A stretch of 21,754 nt of DNA from a virus, in IMG/VR virus record IMGVR_UViG_3300025102_000338, positions 1 through 21,754 of that record. One strand, written 5' to 3'. Below are positions 7,315 through 15,089 of the stretch, one piece after another (position 1 is the stretch's first letter; each line of letters starts with the position of its first letter). Made by a program: the position numbers and the translations under genes. The notes under the pieces are model-generated. The model ran no database searches. It was not told the DNA's origin and saw only the letters and a list, made by a program, of their open reading frames with translations.

Positions 7315-10277
7315 TGGCAAGTAATGGTCAACAGCGTTTGTATATTCCACATAGCACTATGCCTTCAGCAGAAGTAGTAGCTAAAACTATACTAGTAGAA
7401 GCTGGTAGTACTACTGGAGCAAACACATGTTATGATTATCTAAAATTTGGTTATGATACTACTAGTACTAATTATCATAGAGGTATAATTACTATTAAAT
7501 TACCTTTATTGGAAGATGTATTTGGCGATGTAACGACTGGTTTGTACAACTCTGATACGCCTGTTGGAGATATAGAAAATATTGCTATTAGATTAGACCC
7601 AGGAAATCAAGTTCTAAATTTAGGCAAATATCATATTTACAAGATTAAAAAACGTTACACTCAATACGCTGCTGGAATAAATGGGACTGTCTCATCTGGA
7701 GGTGGACATTCTTCAAATCATGTGCAAACTGACTATACTACTTGGAATAGTTATGCAACTAGTGAAATGAGTAAAGATACTGATGTAGATAATCTTGGGT
7801 ATGTTTTTTGGGACACGCCTGGTGCTTTTGTAAAAGGTATTGCTGTGCAAGGCGCTAGTGGAACTAAAGTGCCTACAGGTTCAGGCAGTGCAGATTTAGA
7901 CCAATCTACAGATTATGGTCATGGAGCTAATGGGATTATTCATATGTTTAATGTTGAAAATCATGGGTCAGATAATACAATTACAATTCCTTTAAAACCA
8001 TTGCTTGATGCAGATTCTTTTACTTGGGGAGATACATTTAGATTATTAATTAAACATGAAGGCGCTGTTGACAAAGGCTTTGGCACTTCTGACCAAGACG
8101 CAGATTGGGGAGATGAAGCACATTATAATCAACAAACACTTATTTCATGTGATGCAAGTACTTTTGGTGGCACTGTTAGTTCAAGCCTTGTACAGGTTGA
8201 AATCATATATCAAGATGCACCTCCTACAAAACCAATCATAAAATTATCAGCAGACCCTATAGATTTTAGAACTCCTATTGTTACTTTTACTACCTTTCCT
8301 AGTGATGCAGATATACAAACTGTAGCATTACATCACAACACATCAAACGCATTTACTTTTGATGGTAGTGGTAGTGACGTAAGAACAAACTTAACAAGTT
8401 TTAATTCTGAGACTTATCGAGATTTAGAAAGCACTAATTTTTTAAATAATACAGGCACTAAAAATTATTTTTTAACGGCAGTTGCTAGCGACAATACTAG
8501 TCACGTACAAGGTAATGTAATCAATAAAGGTCGCATGGCATGTTCTGGAGCAATTGTCAATACAACTAGTATAGGAACTCAAGTTACCTTAACAGTTACA
8601 GGCAGCGGTGGGGATTTTTCTGGTAAATTTATTAAGGTTGGAGTTAATTGGGATAGTGGAGCTTCTGATAAAATATCTGATTATAGAATAGTTACACTCA
8701 CAGAAGAGTCAACAACTGCCCAAATAACGCACACATATGATACTAGTGATGTCTTTCAAGTAAAATTGTTTACAGTAGATAGAGATGGATTTAGAAGTGA
8801 TAAAACTAATGCTGCAAATAATACAGTTGTAAAACCAATAGGAACTACAGACCGAGCGGCAGTTGCTAAACTAAGTGTAAGTAGAGATACTGCTGTAAGA
8901 GCTAGATATGGCGATTCTTTTTCTGTTATTACTTTATCTGGTGCGCAAGGTTATGCTGTCGGTAGTGACAAACGTGTTGGTACATATTTATTCAAACATA
9001 ATAATGCAAGTGACGCAAATCCACTAACTACAAATCCTTTAGGTAATAATAATGATTCTTTTAATTCTGTAAGTGGTATTGTAAAACTTAGATGTAATCA
9101 AGATGGTCGAGAGGGTACTGTTCTGAAAGTATGGGGTTGGTGTTCTGTTGAAGCTGATGGCACACCTGTTGCAGATAACTCTGCTAACTTTGACCACTAT
9201 GAATGGCAAGTACACTCTGTTAGTCCTAGTGCCTCTGCAAACGTAGTGGGTACACAAGCACAAACTGGTGACCCTAGTGAAGATGTCTATTATAAATCTG
9301 TAGAATTTGTAGCCTTAGATGCTATTGATGCTGATGATAATGGCACTGCTACTTCTGTAGGAACAGTCAATAGATATGTTTTAGTTGATGGTGCAGGAAA
9401 TATAATCAATAGTGAAATAAGAGGAACTGCTAATGATTATTCTTTTGGTGGATATATTACCACTGGTGATATCACTGTTGCTTTCCATGATACTAATAAA
9501 ACTATCACAAGAAGTAGTGGTAGTTTCTTAACTGATGGATTTGAAGTAGGTGATGTTGTAATGATTGGCGGTATGTTAGAGGATTCTGTAAATAATATTT
9601 TTACAAAAATTACAGCACTTACAGCAACTATCATGACAGTTGAAGATGATTTAGAAGATGGAGATGGTAGTAATGCTAATGTAAAAATATTAAAAGCACA
9701 AGGACCAACTTTACAAGTCGCATCTTATGATGAGAGTTCTCCTACATTTACACACAAAATAGTTCCAATAAATATAAATCAAAGTTCAGCAGTTAATGAT
9801 ATTGAAAAGGGTGGAGCTGATGCTACCAATAATGCTCCTGTATCTACTGAAGTTACACAACAAGTTATATTTGAAAGTGAAGAATACCACACTTATGATT
9901 TTGATACTGAAGCAGATGCACGTAACATATCTATAACAAATGCTGTATTAAGTAGACGTGGAGGCATTGCAGGTGCAATGCCATTGGGTCAGGGCAGGTA
10001 TCCTATCTCACCTACTAGAACGTCTCTAGGATTGCCTACAATGGCTATTTCGGTACGTGCGCACACACAAGCAGGTTACAGAAAACTTTGGAATCTTATA
10101 CAAGGTGATAGATATGAGTGGTCAACTATTGATTCTAAAAAAGTAGACTCGCCTGATAATTCGTTCAGGCAGTTAAGATTAAAGATAATTGATGGTACTT
10201 TGAATAAAGACCCTTCACTTGCAAATGAATACACTGCTACTCTAAACTTTTTAGTTATTGGTGAGTTGGTTACGTAA
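7314..10277 (+). CDS. Large multidomain tail-tip protein
   Basis: The 987-residue protein is rich in Thr, Ser, Asn, Asp and Gly and almost entirely beta. Residues about 1-300 resemble carbohydrate-binding/DNRLRE-type beta sandwiches (IITIKLPLL, then TFRLLIKHEG). Residues about 305-510 look like tandem Ig or fibronectin-type repeats (APPTKPIIKLSADP; AQITHTYDTSDVFQVKLF). The C-terminal about 120 residues (DTEADARNISITNAVLSRRG, then YRKLWNLIQGDRYEW) resemble a distal-tail or baseplate module. It may bind the host surface. It lies between the tape-measure candidate and the tail hub. The start overlaps the previous stop (TAATG). The exact domain families are uncertain. Confidence 0.55.
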   Translation: MASNGQQRLYIPHSTMPSAEVVAKTILVEAGSTTGANTCYDYLKFGYDTTSTNYHRGIITIKLPLLEDVFGDVTTGLYNSDTPVGDIENIAIRLDPGNQVLNLGKYHIYKIKKRYTQYAAGINGTVSSGGGHSSNHVQTDYTTWNSYATSEMSKDTDVDNLGYVFWDTPGAFVKGIAVQGASGTKVPTGSGSADLDQSTDYGHGANGIIHMFNVENHGSDNTITIPLKPLLDADSFTWGDTFRLLIKHEGAVDKGFGTSDQDADWGDEAHYNQQTLISCDASTFGGTVSSSLVQVEIIYQDAPPTKPIIKLSADPIDFRTPIVTFTTFPSDADIQTVALHHNTSNAFTFDGSGSDVRTNLTSFNSETYRDLESTNFLNNTGTKNYFLTAVASDNTSHVQGNVINKGRMACSGAIVNTTSIGTQVTLTVTGSGGDFSGKFIKVGVNWDSGASDKISDYRIVTLTEESTTAQITHTYDTSDVFQVKLFTVDRDGFRSDKTNAANNTVVKPIGTTDRAAVAKLSVSRDTAVRARYGDSFSVITLSGAQGYAVGSDKRVGTYLFKHNNASDANPLTTNPLGNNNDSFNSVSGIVKLRCNQDGREGTVLKVWGWCSVEADGTPVADNSANFDHYEWQVHSVSPSASANVVGTQAQTGDPSEDVYYKSVEFVALDAIDADDNGTATSVGTVNRYVLVDGAGNIINSEIRGTANDYSFGGYITTGDITVAFHDTNKTITRSSGSFLTDGFEVGDVVMIGGMLEDSVNNIFTKITALTATIMTVEDDLEDGDGSNANVKILKAQGPTLQVASYDESSPTFTHKIVPININQSSAVNDIEKGGADATNNAPVSTEVTQQVIFESEEYHTYDFDTEADARNISITNAVLSRRGGIAGAMPLGQGRYPISPTRTSLGLPTMAISVRAHTQAGYRKLWNLIQGDRYEWSTIDSKKVDSPDNSFRQLRLKIIDGTLNKDPSLANEYTATLNFLVIGELVT

Positions 10278-11416
10278 TGCCTGTACAGAAGGGGCATTTG
10301 TTACAAAGCCCTCATGTAGATATTGTTGTTGATGACGTCATATTAAATGATATTGTTTCTATTAGTCTTACACATGAATTAAATAAAGCAAGAGTTTTGA
10401 CATGTAGGTTTAGAGGAGATACTGCATTACTACATTGTCGTTTAGGTTCTATTGTATCTTTAAGGCAACATATAGGTAAACCCACTAGTGGAGTATTTAG
10501 TGATGACAATTCTTTTTTAGGAATTATAAAAAATGTGTCTCCCTCTGATGAAGAGCATCAGTTTATTGCATTTGATTTTACAACATTACTTGCAGAATCT
10601 CAATTAATTAATTTTAAAGCTGAAGATTATGTTGGAGAAGATTTGTACTTTGCAGCCGCAAATGCTTGTGATTTCAAATATCATGGAGAAGTTTCTCGTA
10701 TGGCAAATACTAGTATTGATGTATCAAATCTAAAAAGTGGTTCTGGTGTTTTTATAACAAAAGATATGAATTTGTTTGGTTGGAAAACTCGTAAAGAATT
10801 TATTGATGCTTGTTTTAATGAAATGAAAGTGTTAAGAGATGATGCACATCATCCACAATTTGCAATACAACAATTTCATTATGCAATTCATAAAGATAAT
10901 ATTATGAGTTTTTTTGCTCCAGACCCTTTACATAAACAAGCAATACCATCACTTACATTATCAAAAGACAACAATAACATACCTGCAAAAGGAATAGTAT
11001 CGCAAATAGATACAACTAAATTAGTTAATGCAATTACTGTAGTAAGTAAAACAGACTCTAATATTTATGCACAAAGAGAAAATGCATCTAGTATTGCACG
11101 CTTTGGTGTTATATCTAAGTTTATACAATTAGATACTGATGACATAAATGCTTTGGATAATGCTGCTGAAATTATTTTAAGACGATTTGATAAACCATCT
11201 ATATTCTATAATATTGTTTCTGTTGAACCAACTAATTTACATCTAGGTGATTTGGTAAGAGTTGACTTACCACGATTAAATATTGATGAGATATTACCAA
11301 TAACATCTATAACCTTAGATATAGGTACAGAAGTACAGTATCAATTCAAAGTAGGAGAAAGAACTTTAACTATACAAGAAGAATTAGAAATAGTTTCTAA
11401 TCCAACTAATAGATAG
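10277..11416 (+). CDS. Tail hub / tail-associated protein (gpD-gp27-like)
   Basis: The 379-residue protein shows the layout of tail hub proteins related to phage gp27/gpD and Tal. It has N-terminal strands with DIVVDDVILNDIVSISLTHE, a middle domain (about residues 110-235), and a C-terminal barrel with NLHLGDLVRVDLPRL followed by ILPITSITLDI. That last pattern (GD-x-V-x-V, then I-x-x-I) is typical of hub barrels. No peptidase or lysozyme domain is fused to the end, unlike many bacterial phage Tal proteins, which fits a host without peptidoglycan. It is the last gene of the rightward module, followed by a convergent terminator region. Confidence 0.6.
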   Translation: MPVQKGHLLQSPHVDIVVDDVILNDIVSISLTHELNKARVLTCRFRGDTALLHCRLGSIVSLRQHIGKPTSGVFSDDNSFLGIIKNVSPSDEEHQFIAFDFTTLLAESQLINFKAEDYVGEDLYFAAANACDFKYHGEVSRMANTSIDVSNLKSGSGVFITKDMNLFGWKTRKEFIDACFNEMKVLRDDAHHPQFAIQQFHYAIHKDNIMSFFAPDPLHKQAIPSLTLSKDNNNIPAKGIVSQIDTTKLVNAITVVSKTDSNIYAQRENASSIARFGVISKFIQLDTDDINALDNAAEIILRRFDKPSIFYNIVSVEPTNLHLGDLVRVDLPRLNIDEILPITSITLDIGTEVQYQFKVGERTLTIQEELEIVSNPTNR

Positions 11417-11417
11417 A

Positions 11418-11565
11418 GACACACACCTTTGTTTCCACTGGAACTATTTAGTAAAGTCTCTACAAATTTTTTATAGTTTTTAGAGAGGTACGGCGGCTTA
11501 TTAGCTATATAAGATATATTCTTACTTATATAATAAAAGTTCCAGTGGAAATGAAGGTGTCTGTC
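11418..11565. terminator. Long inverted repeat, likely bidirectional terminator
   Basis: The arms 11418-11448 and 11535-11565 are inverted copies matching at about 27 of 31 positions, including the shared core TTCCACTGGAACT. Nested inside, TCTCTA (11457-11462) pairs with TAGAGA (11481-11486) around a T-rich stretch. The remainder of the loop is AT-rich. The element lies exactly between convergent transcription units ending at 11416 and 11611, so a two-way terminator or mRNA-protecting structure is the simplest reading. Confidence 0.6.
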
Positions 11566-11584
11566 CCTCTAAAAATAACAAAGT

Positions 11585-11595
11585 TATGGGTTAAA
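11585..11595 (-). repeat. Intergenic repeat copy 1 (GTTTAACCCAT)
   Basis: The minus strand reads GTTTAACCCAT followed by AAC. It is one of four intergenic copies in the window and lies about 16 nt after the stop of the last leftward gene. This copy lacks the long T run and the G after CATA found in the others, so it is the most diverged. Confidence 0.5.
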
Positions 11596-11610
11596 CATTT
11601 TACTCAAAAA

Positions 11611-11805
11611 TTATTTTTGGTCTAAAAAAGAGATATAACGTTGATTTTCTTCAACGTTAATCGTTTTTGCTTGGATTTTAGTATTCTTTTTATTCATAAC
11701 ATAGCCACAGCGAAAGCATTTCCAAGACTTGTATCTGCTTTCGCCTGCTCTGGTTGTGTAGCACTTAGGACATTTTAATATGTAGTTAGTAATAAACCTC
11801 ACCAC
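11611..11805 (-). CDS. Zinc-ribbon protein
   Basis: The 64-residue protein carries two CxxC pairs, C12-P-K-C15 and C30-F-R-C33-G-Y, separated by 14 residues, the standard spacing of a short zinc ribbon. Trp28 precedes the second pair, as in many archaeal zinc ribbons. The C-terminal half is basic, then charged. It starts at a GTG (11805, or the adjacent one at 11802) inside the end of the upstream micro-gene, so translation is probably coupled. Such proteins often bind nucleic acid or RNA polymerase; no specific role can be given. It is the last gene of the 12394-11611 unit. Confidence 0.65.
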   Translation of the reverse strand: MVRFITNYILKCPKCYTTRAGESRYKSWKCFRCGYVMNKKNTKIQAKTINVEENQRYISFLDQK

Positions 11806-11890
11806 ATTCTACACAACATCCTTCAAATAATTCTTTAGAACATGCTGGACATCGTTCAGTATCATCATATCCATATTCAGTAATGCTCAT
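11786..11890 (-). CDS. 34-residue zinc-binding microprotein
   Basis: The product contains C14-P-A-C17 and C25-C26-x-x-C29-G, a compact four- or five-cysteine metal site in a very acidic chain (EYGYDDTE at the front). The ATG follows the upstream stop by one base, and the 3' end overlaps the next gene by 20 nt. Retention of paired cysteines in such a short frame, plus tight packing with two other cysteine-rich genes, supports a real gene. Function unknown. Confidence 0.55.
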   Translation of the reverse strand: MSITEYGYDDTERCPACSKELFEGCCVECGEVYY

Positions 11891-11891
11891 G

Positions 11892-11969
11892 TTAATCCAC
11901 TAGCTTACCACATATAATACATTCCCAACCATTGTCGCCACATATTTGAGCTTCGTGTCTACAGTTCAT
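11892..11969 (-). CDS. 25-residue zinc-ribbon microprotein
   Basis: The frame encodes C3-R-H5, C10, and W15-E-C17-x-x-C20-G-K, close to the core of a minimal zinc ribbon. The ATG lies within the last codons of the preceding gene (overlap 11959-11969), and the stop is one base before the next ATG. It belongs to the run of three cysteine-rich micro-genes that ends this unit. It may be one of the smallest zinc-binding proteins in the genome, if translated. Confidence 0.45.
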   Translation of the reverse strand: MNCRHEAQICGDNGWECIICGKLVD

Positions 11970-12198
11970 GGTCAATTCTCTTACCAAGATGACTTATTTT
12001 AGGCTCTACAGCTTTAGAATGACCTACTATGTATATCATACTGTCATTGTATCCGTAACCTTTTACGCCATGATACTGTCTAGGTCTTTCCCATATCCCT
12101 AATCTATTGTGATGATTAGGATGATAGGCTTCTTTCATCTGTTCAAGCCATCGTTTAGCAACAGCTAATGAATTTACTTTTACCATTCTAGTTGCCAT
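11959..12198 (-). CDS. 79-residue unknown basic protein
   Basis: I chose the ATG at 12198 (MATRMVKVNS) because AAGGAG lies 6-7 nt upstream; an earlier in-frame start at 12219 would be unsupported. The chain has a helix (LAVAKRWLEQMKEAYHP) followed by an aromatic, Gly/Tyr-rich part (RQYHGVKGYGYNDSMIYIVG) and several His residues. No family is recognised. It overlaps the upstream gene by 11 nt and the downstream micro-gene by 11 nt. Confidence 0.6.
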   Translation of the reverse strand: MATRMVKVNSLAVAKRWLEQMKEAYHPNHHNRLGIWERPRQYHGVKGYGYNDSMIYIVGHSKAVEPKISHLGKRIDHEL

Positions 12199-12394
12199 TG
12201 TTAACTCCTTTCTCAGCATCAGCCATAGCCTCTAGTAACATTATCTTAGATTTATTTCTAATGCGTTTCCAATCCTCACTAAATGTTTTTTCATCCATTG
12301 TGATGTCTAATTCTATATCAGCTCTCACTGATTCATATTGTCTAGCAGTGGGCCTAGTAGCCCCTAATTTTATTTTGAGTGACTTTATAATCAT
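12188..12394 (-). CDS. 68-residue unknown protein, first gene of a leftward unit
   Basis: The start is the ATG at 12394, which ends the conserved 12-mer GTGATAAACATG; the upstream GTG of that 12-mer is probably not the start. The product begins with a basic strand (MIIKSLKIKLGATRP) and continues as helical and charged (TARQYESVRADIELDI; later EDWKRIRNKSKIMLLEAMADAEKG). The layout recalls small single-strand-like or regulator proteins, but no family is recognised. Its stop overlaps the ribosome-binding region of the next gene. Confidence 0.6.
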   Translation of the reverse strand: MIIKSLKIKLGATRPTARQYESVRADIELDITMDEKTFSEDWKRIRNKSKIMLLEAMADAEKGVNNGN

Positions 12395-12432
12395 GTTTAT
12401 CACCAAAAGGCGATATGTCCTCCTCTATTTAA
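12392..12432 (-). promoter_or_regulatory. Promoter of the 12394-11611 unit
   Basis: On the minus strand, TTAAATAG (12425-12432) is followed 30 nt later by the start ATG within GTGATAAACATG (12392-12403). GGTGAT can pair with the usual archaeal anti-Shine-Dalgarno. An imperfect palindrome, GGACATATCGCC (12409-12420), lies between the TATA-like box and the start, a position where a bound protein could repress. Confidence 0.55.
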
Positions 12433-12440
12433 CAACTTCT

Positions 12441-12455
12441 ATGGGTTAAACAAAA
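12441..12455 (-). repeat. Intergenic repeat copy 2 (TTTTGTTTAACCCAT)
   Basis: The minus strand reads TTTTTTGTTTAACCCATAG immediately after the stop (12458-12460) of the upstream gene and just before the next TATA box. The T run directly behind the stop is consistent with an archaeal T-rich terminator, although the conserved TTTAACCCATAG part goes beyond what termination needs. Confidence 0.6.
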
Positions 12456-12457
12456 AA

Positions 12458-12700
12458 CTATTCTAAAATTTTTACTAATCCTAAATCAACAAAAGACCGA
12501 ATAAATGCATCTTCTGAGCTAATATCTATAGCATCTTTATCTACGCCGTAAAACTCAACGTGAATATTGCGCACACCTTTCATATATTGTTGATTATCTA
12601 CTTCTTCACAAAAAGGATGCCTCATCTGTCTTAGTTCTATGAATCTTTTAGGTGATTCAATATTATATTCAGTGCCGTTTAACCATTCGATTTTTTTCAT
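12458..12700 (-). CDS. 80-residue acidic unknown protein, monocistronic
   Basis: The start is taken as the ATG at 12700 (MKKIEWLNG). A longer form starting with TTG at 12742 would run through the promoter. The product is acidic toward its end (GVDKDAIDISSEDAF) and has no recognised domain. It has its own TATA-like box and is flanked downstream by the T-rich repeat, so it is probably transcribed alone. A GCACAC motif lies directly before the ATG, in place of a Shine-Dalgarno sequence. Confidence 0.55.
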   Translation of the reverse strand: MKKIEWLNGTEYNIESPKRFIELRQMRHPFCEEVDNQQYMKGVRNIHVEFYGVDKDAIDISSEDAFIRSFVDLGLVKILE

Positions 12701-12717
12701 GTGTGCATTATTTGGGG

Positions 12718-12778
12718 GGATAAGAGAAAAATTATAAAACAAAAGTGATAAACATGACTTACAAAGATTCTCTTATCC
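12718..12778. repeat. Inverted repeat enclosing a plus-strand start element
   Basis: GGATAAGAGAA at 12718-12728 is repeated as its exact complement TTCTCTTATCC at 12768-12778. The loop of 39 nt contains the TATA-like box of the leftward gene 12700 (attataaaac, 12731-12740) and, on the plus strand, a perfect GTGATAAACATG (12745-12756). That plus-strand start would open only a 15-codon frame (12754-12801). Confidence 0.6.
12731..12740 (-). promoter_or_regulatory. TATA-like box for gene 12458-12700
   Basis: The minus strand reads GTTTTATAAT here, about 31 nt before the ATG at 12700. The spacing agrees with the other leftward promoters, but the GTGATAAACATG start element is absent from this one. 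Confidence 0.4.
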
Positions 12779-12816
12779 TATCCCCTACTACAAGGAACTG
12801 AATATAAACGTGTGCG

Positions 12817-13041
12817 TTATTCGTTAATTATCTTATCTTCTCTATCTAACCAATTTTTTAGTTTTAAGATGTGTTCAATTCGATATTTGTAACGTTCGCC
12901 GTCAGTTACTTTGTCTCTATGATACAGAAGGGCATCATTTAGGGCAAATAAATGCTCTTTAAGGCCCTCTGTATCCAATTCCCATAGTTCGTATAGGAAC
13001 TTACGTTCTACTAAACTATTCTCTTTCTTCTTTCTTGGCAT
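12817..13041 (-). CDS. 74-residue charged helical protein
   Basis: The product starts with a basic stretch (MPRKKKENS) and then forms amphipathic helices (ERKFLYELWELDTEGLKEHLFALNDAL in outline). The C-terminus is charged (LKNWLDREDKIINE). No recognised family. The start overlaps the upstream gene by 26 nt. Its stop codon TAA is part of a copy of the ATAACGCACAC motif. It is the last gene of the amidotransferase operon. Confidence 0.6.
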   Translation of the reverse strand: MPRKKKENSLVERKFLYELWELDTEGLKEHLFALNDALLYHRDKVTDGERYKYRIEHILKLKNWLDREDKIINE

Positions 13042-13213
13042 TTTCTATGTCCTTTTTTGTCTTATACATTGTATCTTTTGCGCTAAGGTATCGTAAAGCT
13101 TCAGTAATTCGAATCCACGCAATATCTAAATCGTGTGCGTTATCTAGCGAATCAGTAAGTTTTATGATTTCTTCTGCTATTTTCTCTCCTCTTTTATCTC
13201 TCTCTTGTTTCAT
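13016..13213 (-). CDS. 65-residue charged helical protein
   Basis: The ATG at 13213 is preceded by GGAG at good spacing and overlaps the preceding stop (ATGA). The product is dominated by Lys, Glu and Asp at both ends (MKQERDKRGEK; KKDIENAKKEERE) with a helical middle (TDSLDNAHDLDIAWIRI). It has the look of a coiled-coil or adaptor protein. Family not recognised. One ATAACGCACAC motif lies inside the coding region (13133-13143). Confidence 0.6.
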   Translation of the reverse strand: MKQERDKRGEKIAEEIIKLTDSLDNAHDLDIAWIRITEALRYLSAKDTMYKTKKDIENAKKEERE

Positions 13214-13389
13214 TCTTTCTCCTTTCTTACTAATGTTTCTTCGTGTATTACATAAATCTCTGCATTATCGTAACATAACGCACACAATCCCATTGATTTA
13301 TTTATTACATATACTACCCCTAACTTAGTTAGGCTGTCGCCACAGTTATCACAACTATCTGTATAATAGTCTTTCCACTTTTGTATCAT
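13210..13389 (-). CDS. 59-residue zinc-binding protein
   Basis: The frame carries C13-D-N-C16 and C36-A-L-C39, two CxxC pairs 19 residues apart, consistent with one zinc ribbon or a treble-clef-like site. The C-terminus is charged. The start overlaps the stop of the nuclease gene by one base (TAATG), and its stop overlaps the next start (ATGA), so it is clearly embedded in the operon. An ATAACGCACACA motif lies inside the gene at 13275-13286. Confidence 0.6.
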   Translation of the reverse strand: MIQKWKDYYTDSCDNCGDSLTKLGVVYVINKSMGLCALCYDNAEIYVIHEETLVRKEKE

Positions 13390-14168
13390 TACTCTCTCCC
13401 TTTTACAAATCTTCCATTTACTCTAACTCTTTTGTAATGTTTTACTTCTTGACACTTGTTATCTTTCATTATATCCAATCCGTGGACTCTTTCTAAATGT
13501 GTTCTCATGTCTGACCTAGTGACAGGTTTATTTTGACAATGAATACATTTATACCAATTCTTATGTCCAGTTTTAGTCTCTTTGGTTATATATTTTACGT
13601 TTGGATTGTCTATAAGATACCAGCGTTTGAATTTAGTTATCATTTGTTTGATAAGTTTATTTTTATTCCTTGTCATAGTGGTTTTTTTAGATGTTAATAA
13701 GTTCCATTTGTTTTTACCTAAGTTTGCTACATATGGTTGTCTTGTATGAGCCCCATCTATTGAAAATGTGAACGACCTCTCGTTATAATCTCCATAACCT
13801 GCTCTTCTAGCCCCTCCAAATCGACTTACACGTGATATATACTTTACTACCTTATGAGGTATGATATAAGCATCAAAATTAAATGGATTGTCTGTTTCAT
13901 GAAATACCAATGCAACTATGTAATCAATCTCTTTACTTTTGAATTGTCTTTCTGATAATCTAAATGCTACATTTAGACCCTCCCTTGAATCGATGTTCGT
14001 GCTTTTAACTTCTATTTTACAATCATTCTCTAAGTTTTGTAAATCATAAACATGATGTTCTGGTGTCCGCACTACATGTGTGTGTAAACTTGCTAGTTTA
14101 GCCATTACCAAACACTCTGCTGTAGCTCCTTGGTGTGCTATATCTATTGTTTGTAGTCTATCTTTCAT
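13389..14168 (-). CDS. PD-(D/E)XK nuclease fused to a C2H2 zinc finger
   Basis: The 259-residue protein has two parts. Residues about 8-115 look like a PD-(D/E)XK nuclease: GATAE18 in the first helix, D42 after a strand, and E53-V-K55 on the next strand, followed by a VAL-type strand with aromatic residues. This core is typical of Holliday-junction resolvases and restriction-like nucleases. Residues 208-229 form a C2H2 zinc finger (C208-x2-C211-x12-H224-x4-H229), preceded by a basic region (TMTRNKNKLIKQMITKFKR). The likely role is targeted DNA cleavage or junction resolution. It starts immediately after the amidotransferase stop, in the same operon. Confidence 0.7.
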   Translation of the reverse strand: MKDRLQTIDIAHQGATAECLVMAKLASLHTHVVRTPEHHVYDLQNLENDCKIEVKSTNIDSREGLNVAFRLSERQFKSKEIDYIVALVFHETDNPFNFDAYIIPHKVVKYISRVSRFGGARRAGYGDYNERSFTFSIDGAHTRQPYVANLGKNKWNLLTSKKTTMTRNKNKLIKQMITKFKRWYLIDNPNVKYITKETKTGHKNWYKCIHCQNKPVTRSDMRTHLERVHGLDIMKDNKCQEVKHYKRVRVNGRFVKGRE

Positions 14169-15089
14169 CTATTGAACCTCTTTAGATTTCTTAGACCATG
14201 AGCGCCAGTCTCCATAGACCGCCTCCCATGTTACATCTATATCATCAAGATAGCGCACACTGTCTTCATCATATTCATCAAAATTGCGCACACGTTCAGC
14301 ATGAGTTCGCTTTGGGACCAGGCTGGGTTGCCTGGTTCCCTTTTGCTTTGTGTGTGTTTTCTTGCTTAAGTCTCTCCAGGAATACATAGGTTGCTGCATT
14401 TTTCTCAATTGAGTTTTGTGTACAGTCATACCTGTGGGCGTAAACTTGTAGAGATGTCCGTGTTTTGCATCAAAGATATTTCTGAATCTCAGACCAGTAG
14501 TCATAAGATGATTGTCAGTTGATGAATACATAAAGTCCCCATTGAATAATTCACCAATAACTAAAGGAGACATTCCATTAGTCCAAAGATACATAGTCTT
14601 ACCCTTGGCCCATGAAATAGACATAGAGCCTTCTACATGCCCTGCAACTGCATCTATACCCCCGTTCTTTAATGCCACAAGAATGGCCTCAGTATCTACC
14701 TCACGCTTTGGTGAAGCATTATACTTACGTAAGACATTATCTTTATTGTAAACAACACCATTATGACATAATGCTAGTTTACTTCCCATTAAGGGATGAT
14801 TGTTTCTGTTTAGTTCTGGCTTACCATGAGTAGCAGCTCTAGTATGTAACATAACCCATCTTGGTGTTCTGTTCATACCAAAAGCTAGGTTCATACCTAA
14901 ACTACTTAGTTCGTAAGCCGATTTATCTGTCTTGACGTGCCTAATACCGCTAGGACTTTCATACGCAACGCCTGAAGCGTCGGTTCCTCTGGATTGTAGA
15001 CTATTCCACATTTTCCTGAGGGCTGGCTTTGCCCACTGTGGGGCGTTTTCTGTATTACCTGTTTGGTAATATCCTCCTATTCCGCACAT
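14169..15089 (-). CDS. Class II glutamine amidotransferase
   Basis: The start must be the ATG at 15089, since removal of Met1 exposes Cys2 (MCGIGGYY) as the N-terminal nucleophile of class II amidotransferases. The upstream GTG would block this. Residues 34-40 (RGTDASG), 82-89 (HTRAATHG), 96-99 (NNHP), 109-111 (HNG) and 131-134 (VDTE) match the GlmS/GFAT-type glutaminase domain. There is no sugar-isomerase (SIS) domain, so the enzyme should release ammonia from glutamine for a partner. The C-terminal about 90 residues are basic (for example QKGTRQPSLVPKRTHAERVR), then acidic, with unknown role. The amidoligase encoded at 16718-17617 is the obvious candidate partner. It heads an operon continuing to 12817. 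Confidence 0.85.
   Translation of the reverse strand: MCGIGGYYQTGNTENAPQWAKPALRKMWNSLQSRGTDASGVAYESPSGIRHVKTDKSAYELSSLGMNLAFGMNRTPRWVMLHTRAATHGKPELNRNNHPLMGSKLALCHNGVVYNKDNVLRKYNASPKREVDTEAILVALKNGGIDAVAGHVEGSMSISWAKGKTMYLWTNGMSPLVIGELFNGDFMYSSTDNHLMTTGLRFRNIFDAKHGHLYKFTPTGMTVHKTQLRKMQQPMYSWRDLSKKTHTKQKGTRQPSLVPKRTHAERVRNFDEYDEDSVRYLDDIDVTWEAVYGDWRSWSKKSKEVQ

Noticed and set aside
6975-7352. Minus-strand frame of 125 codons opposite the tape-measure candidate
   Set aside because: It is the complement of a Leu/Ala-rich coding region on the plus strand, with no ribosome site and no domain.
7380-8760. Many ACTAGT sequences in the tail-tip gene
   Set aside because: They follow from frequent Thr-Ser codon pairs in a Thr/Ser-rich protein and have no regular spacing.
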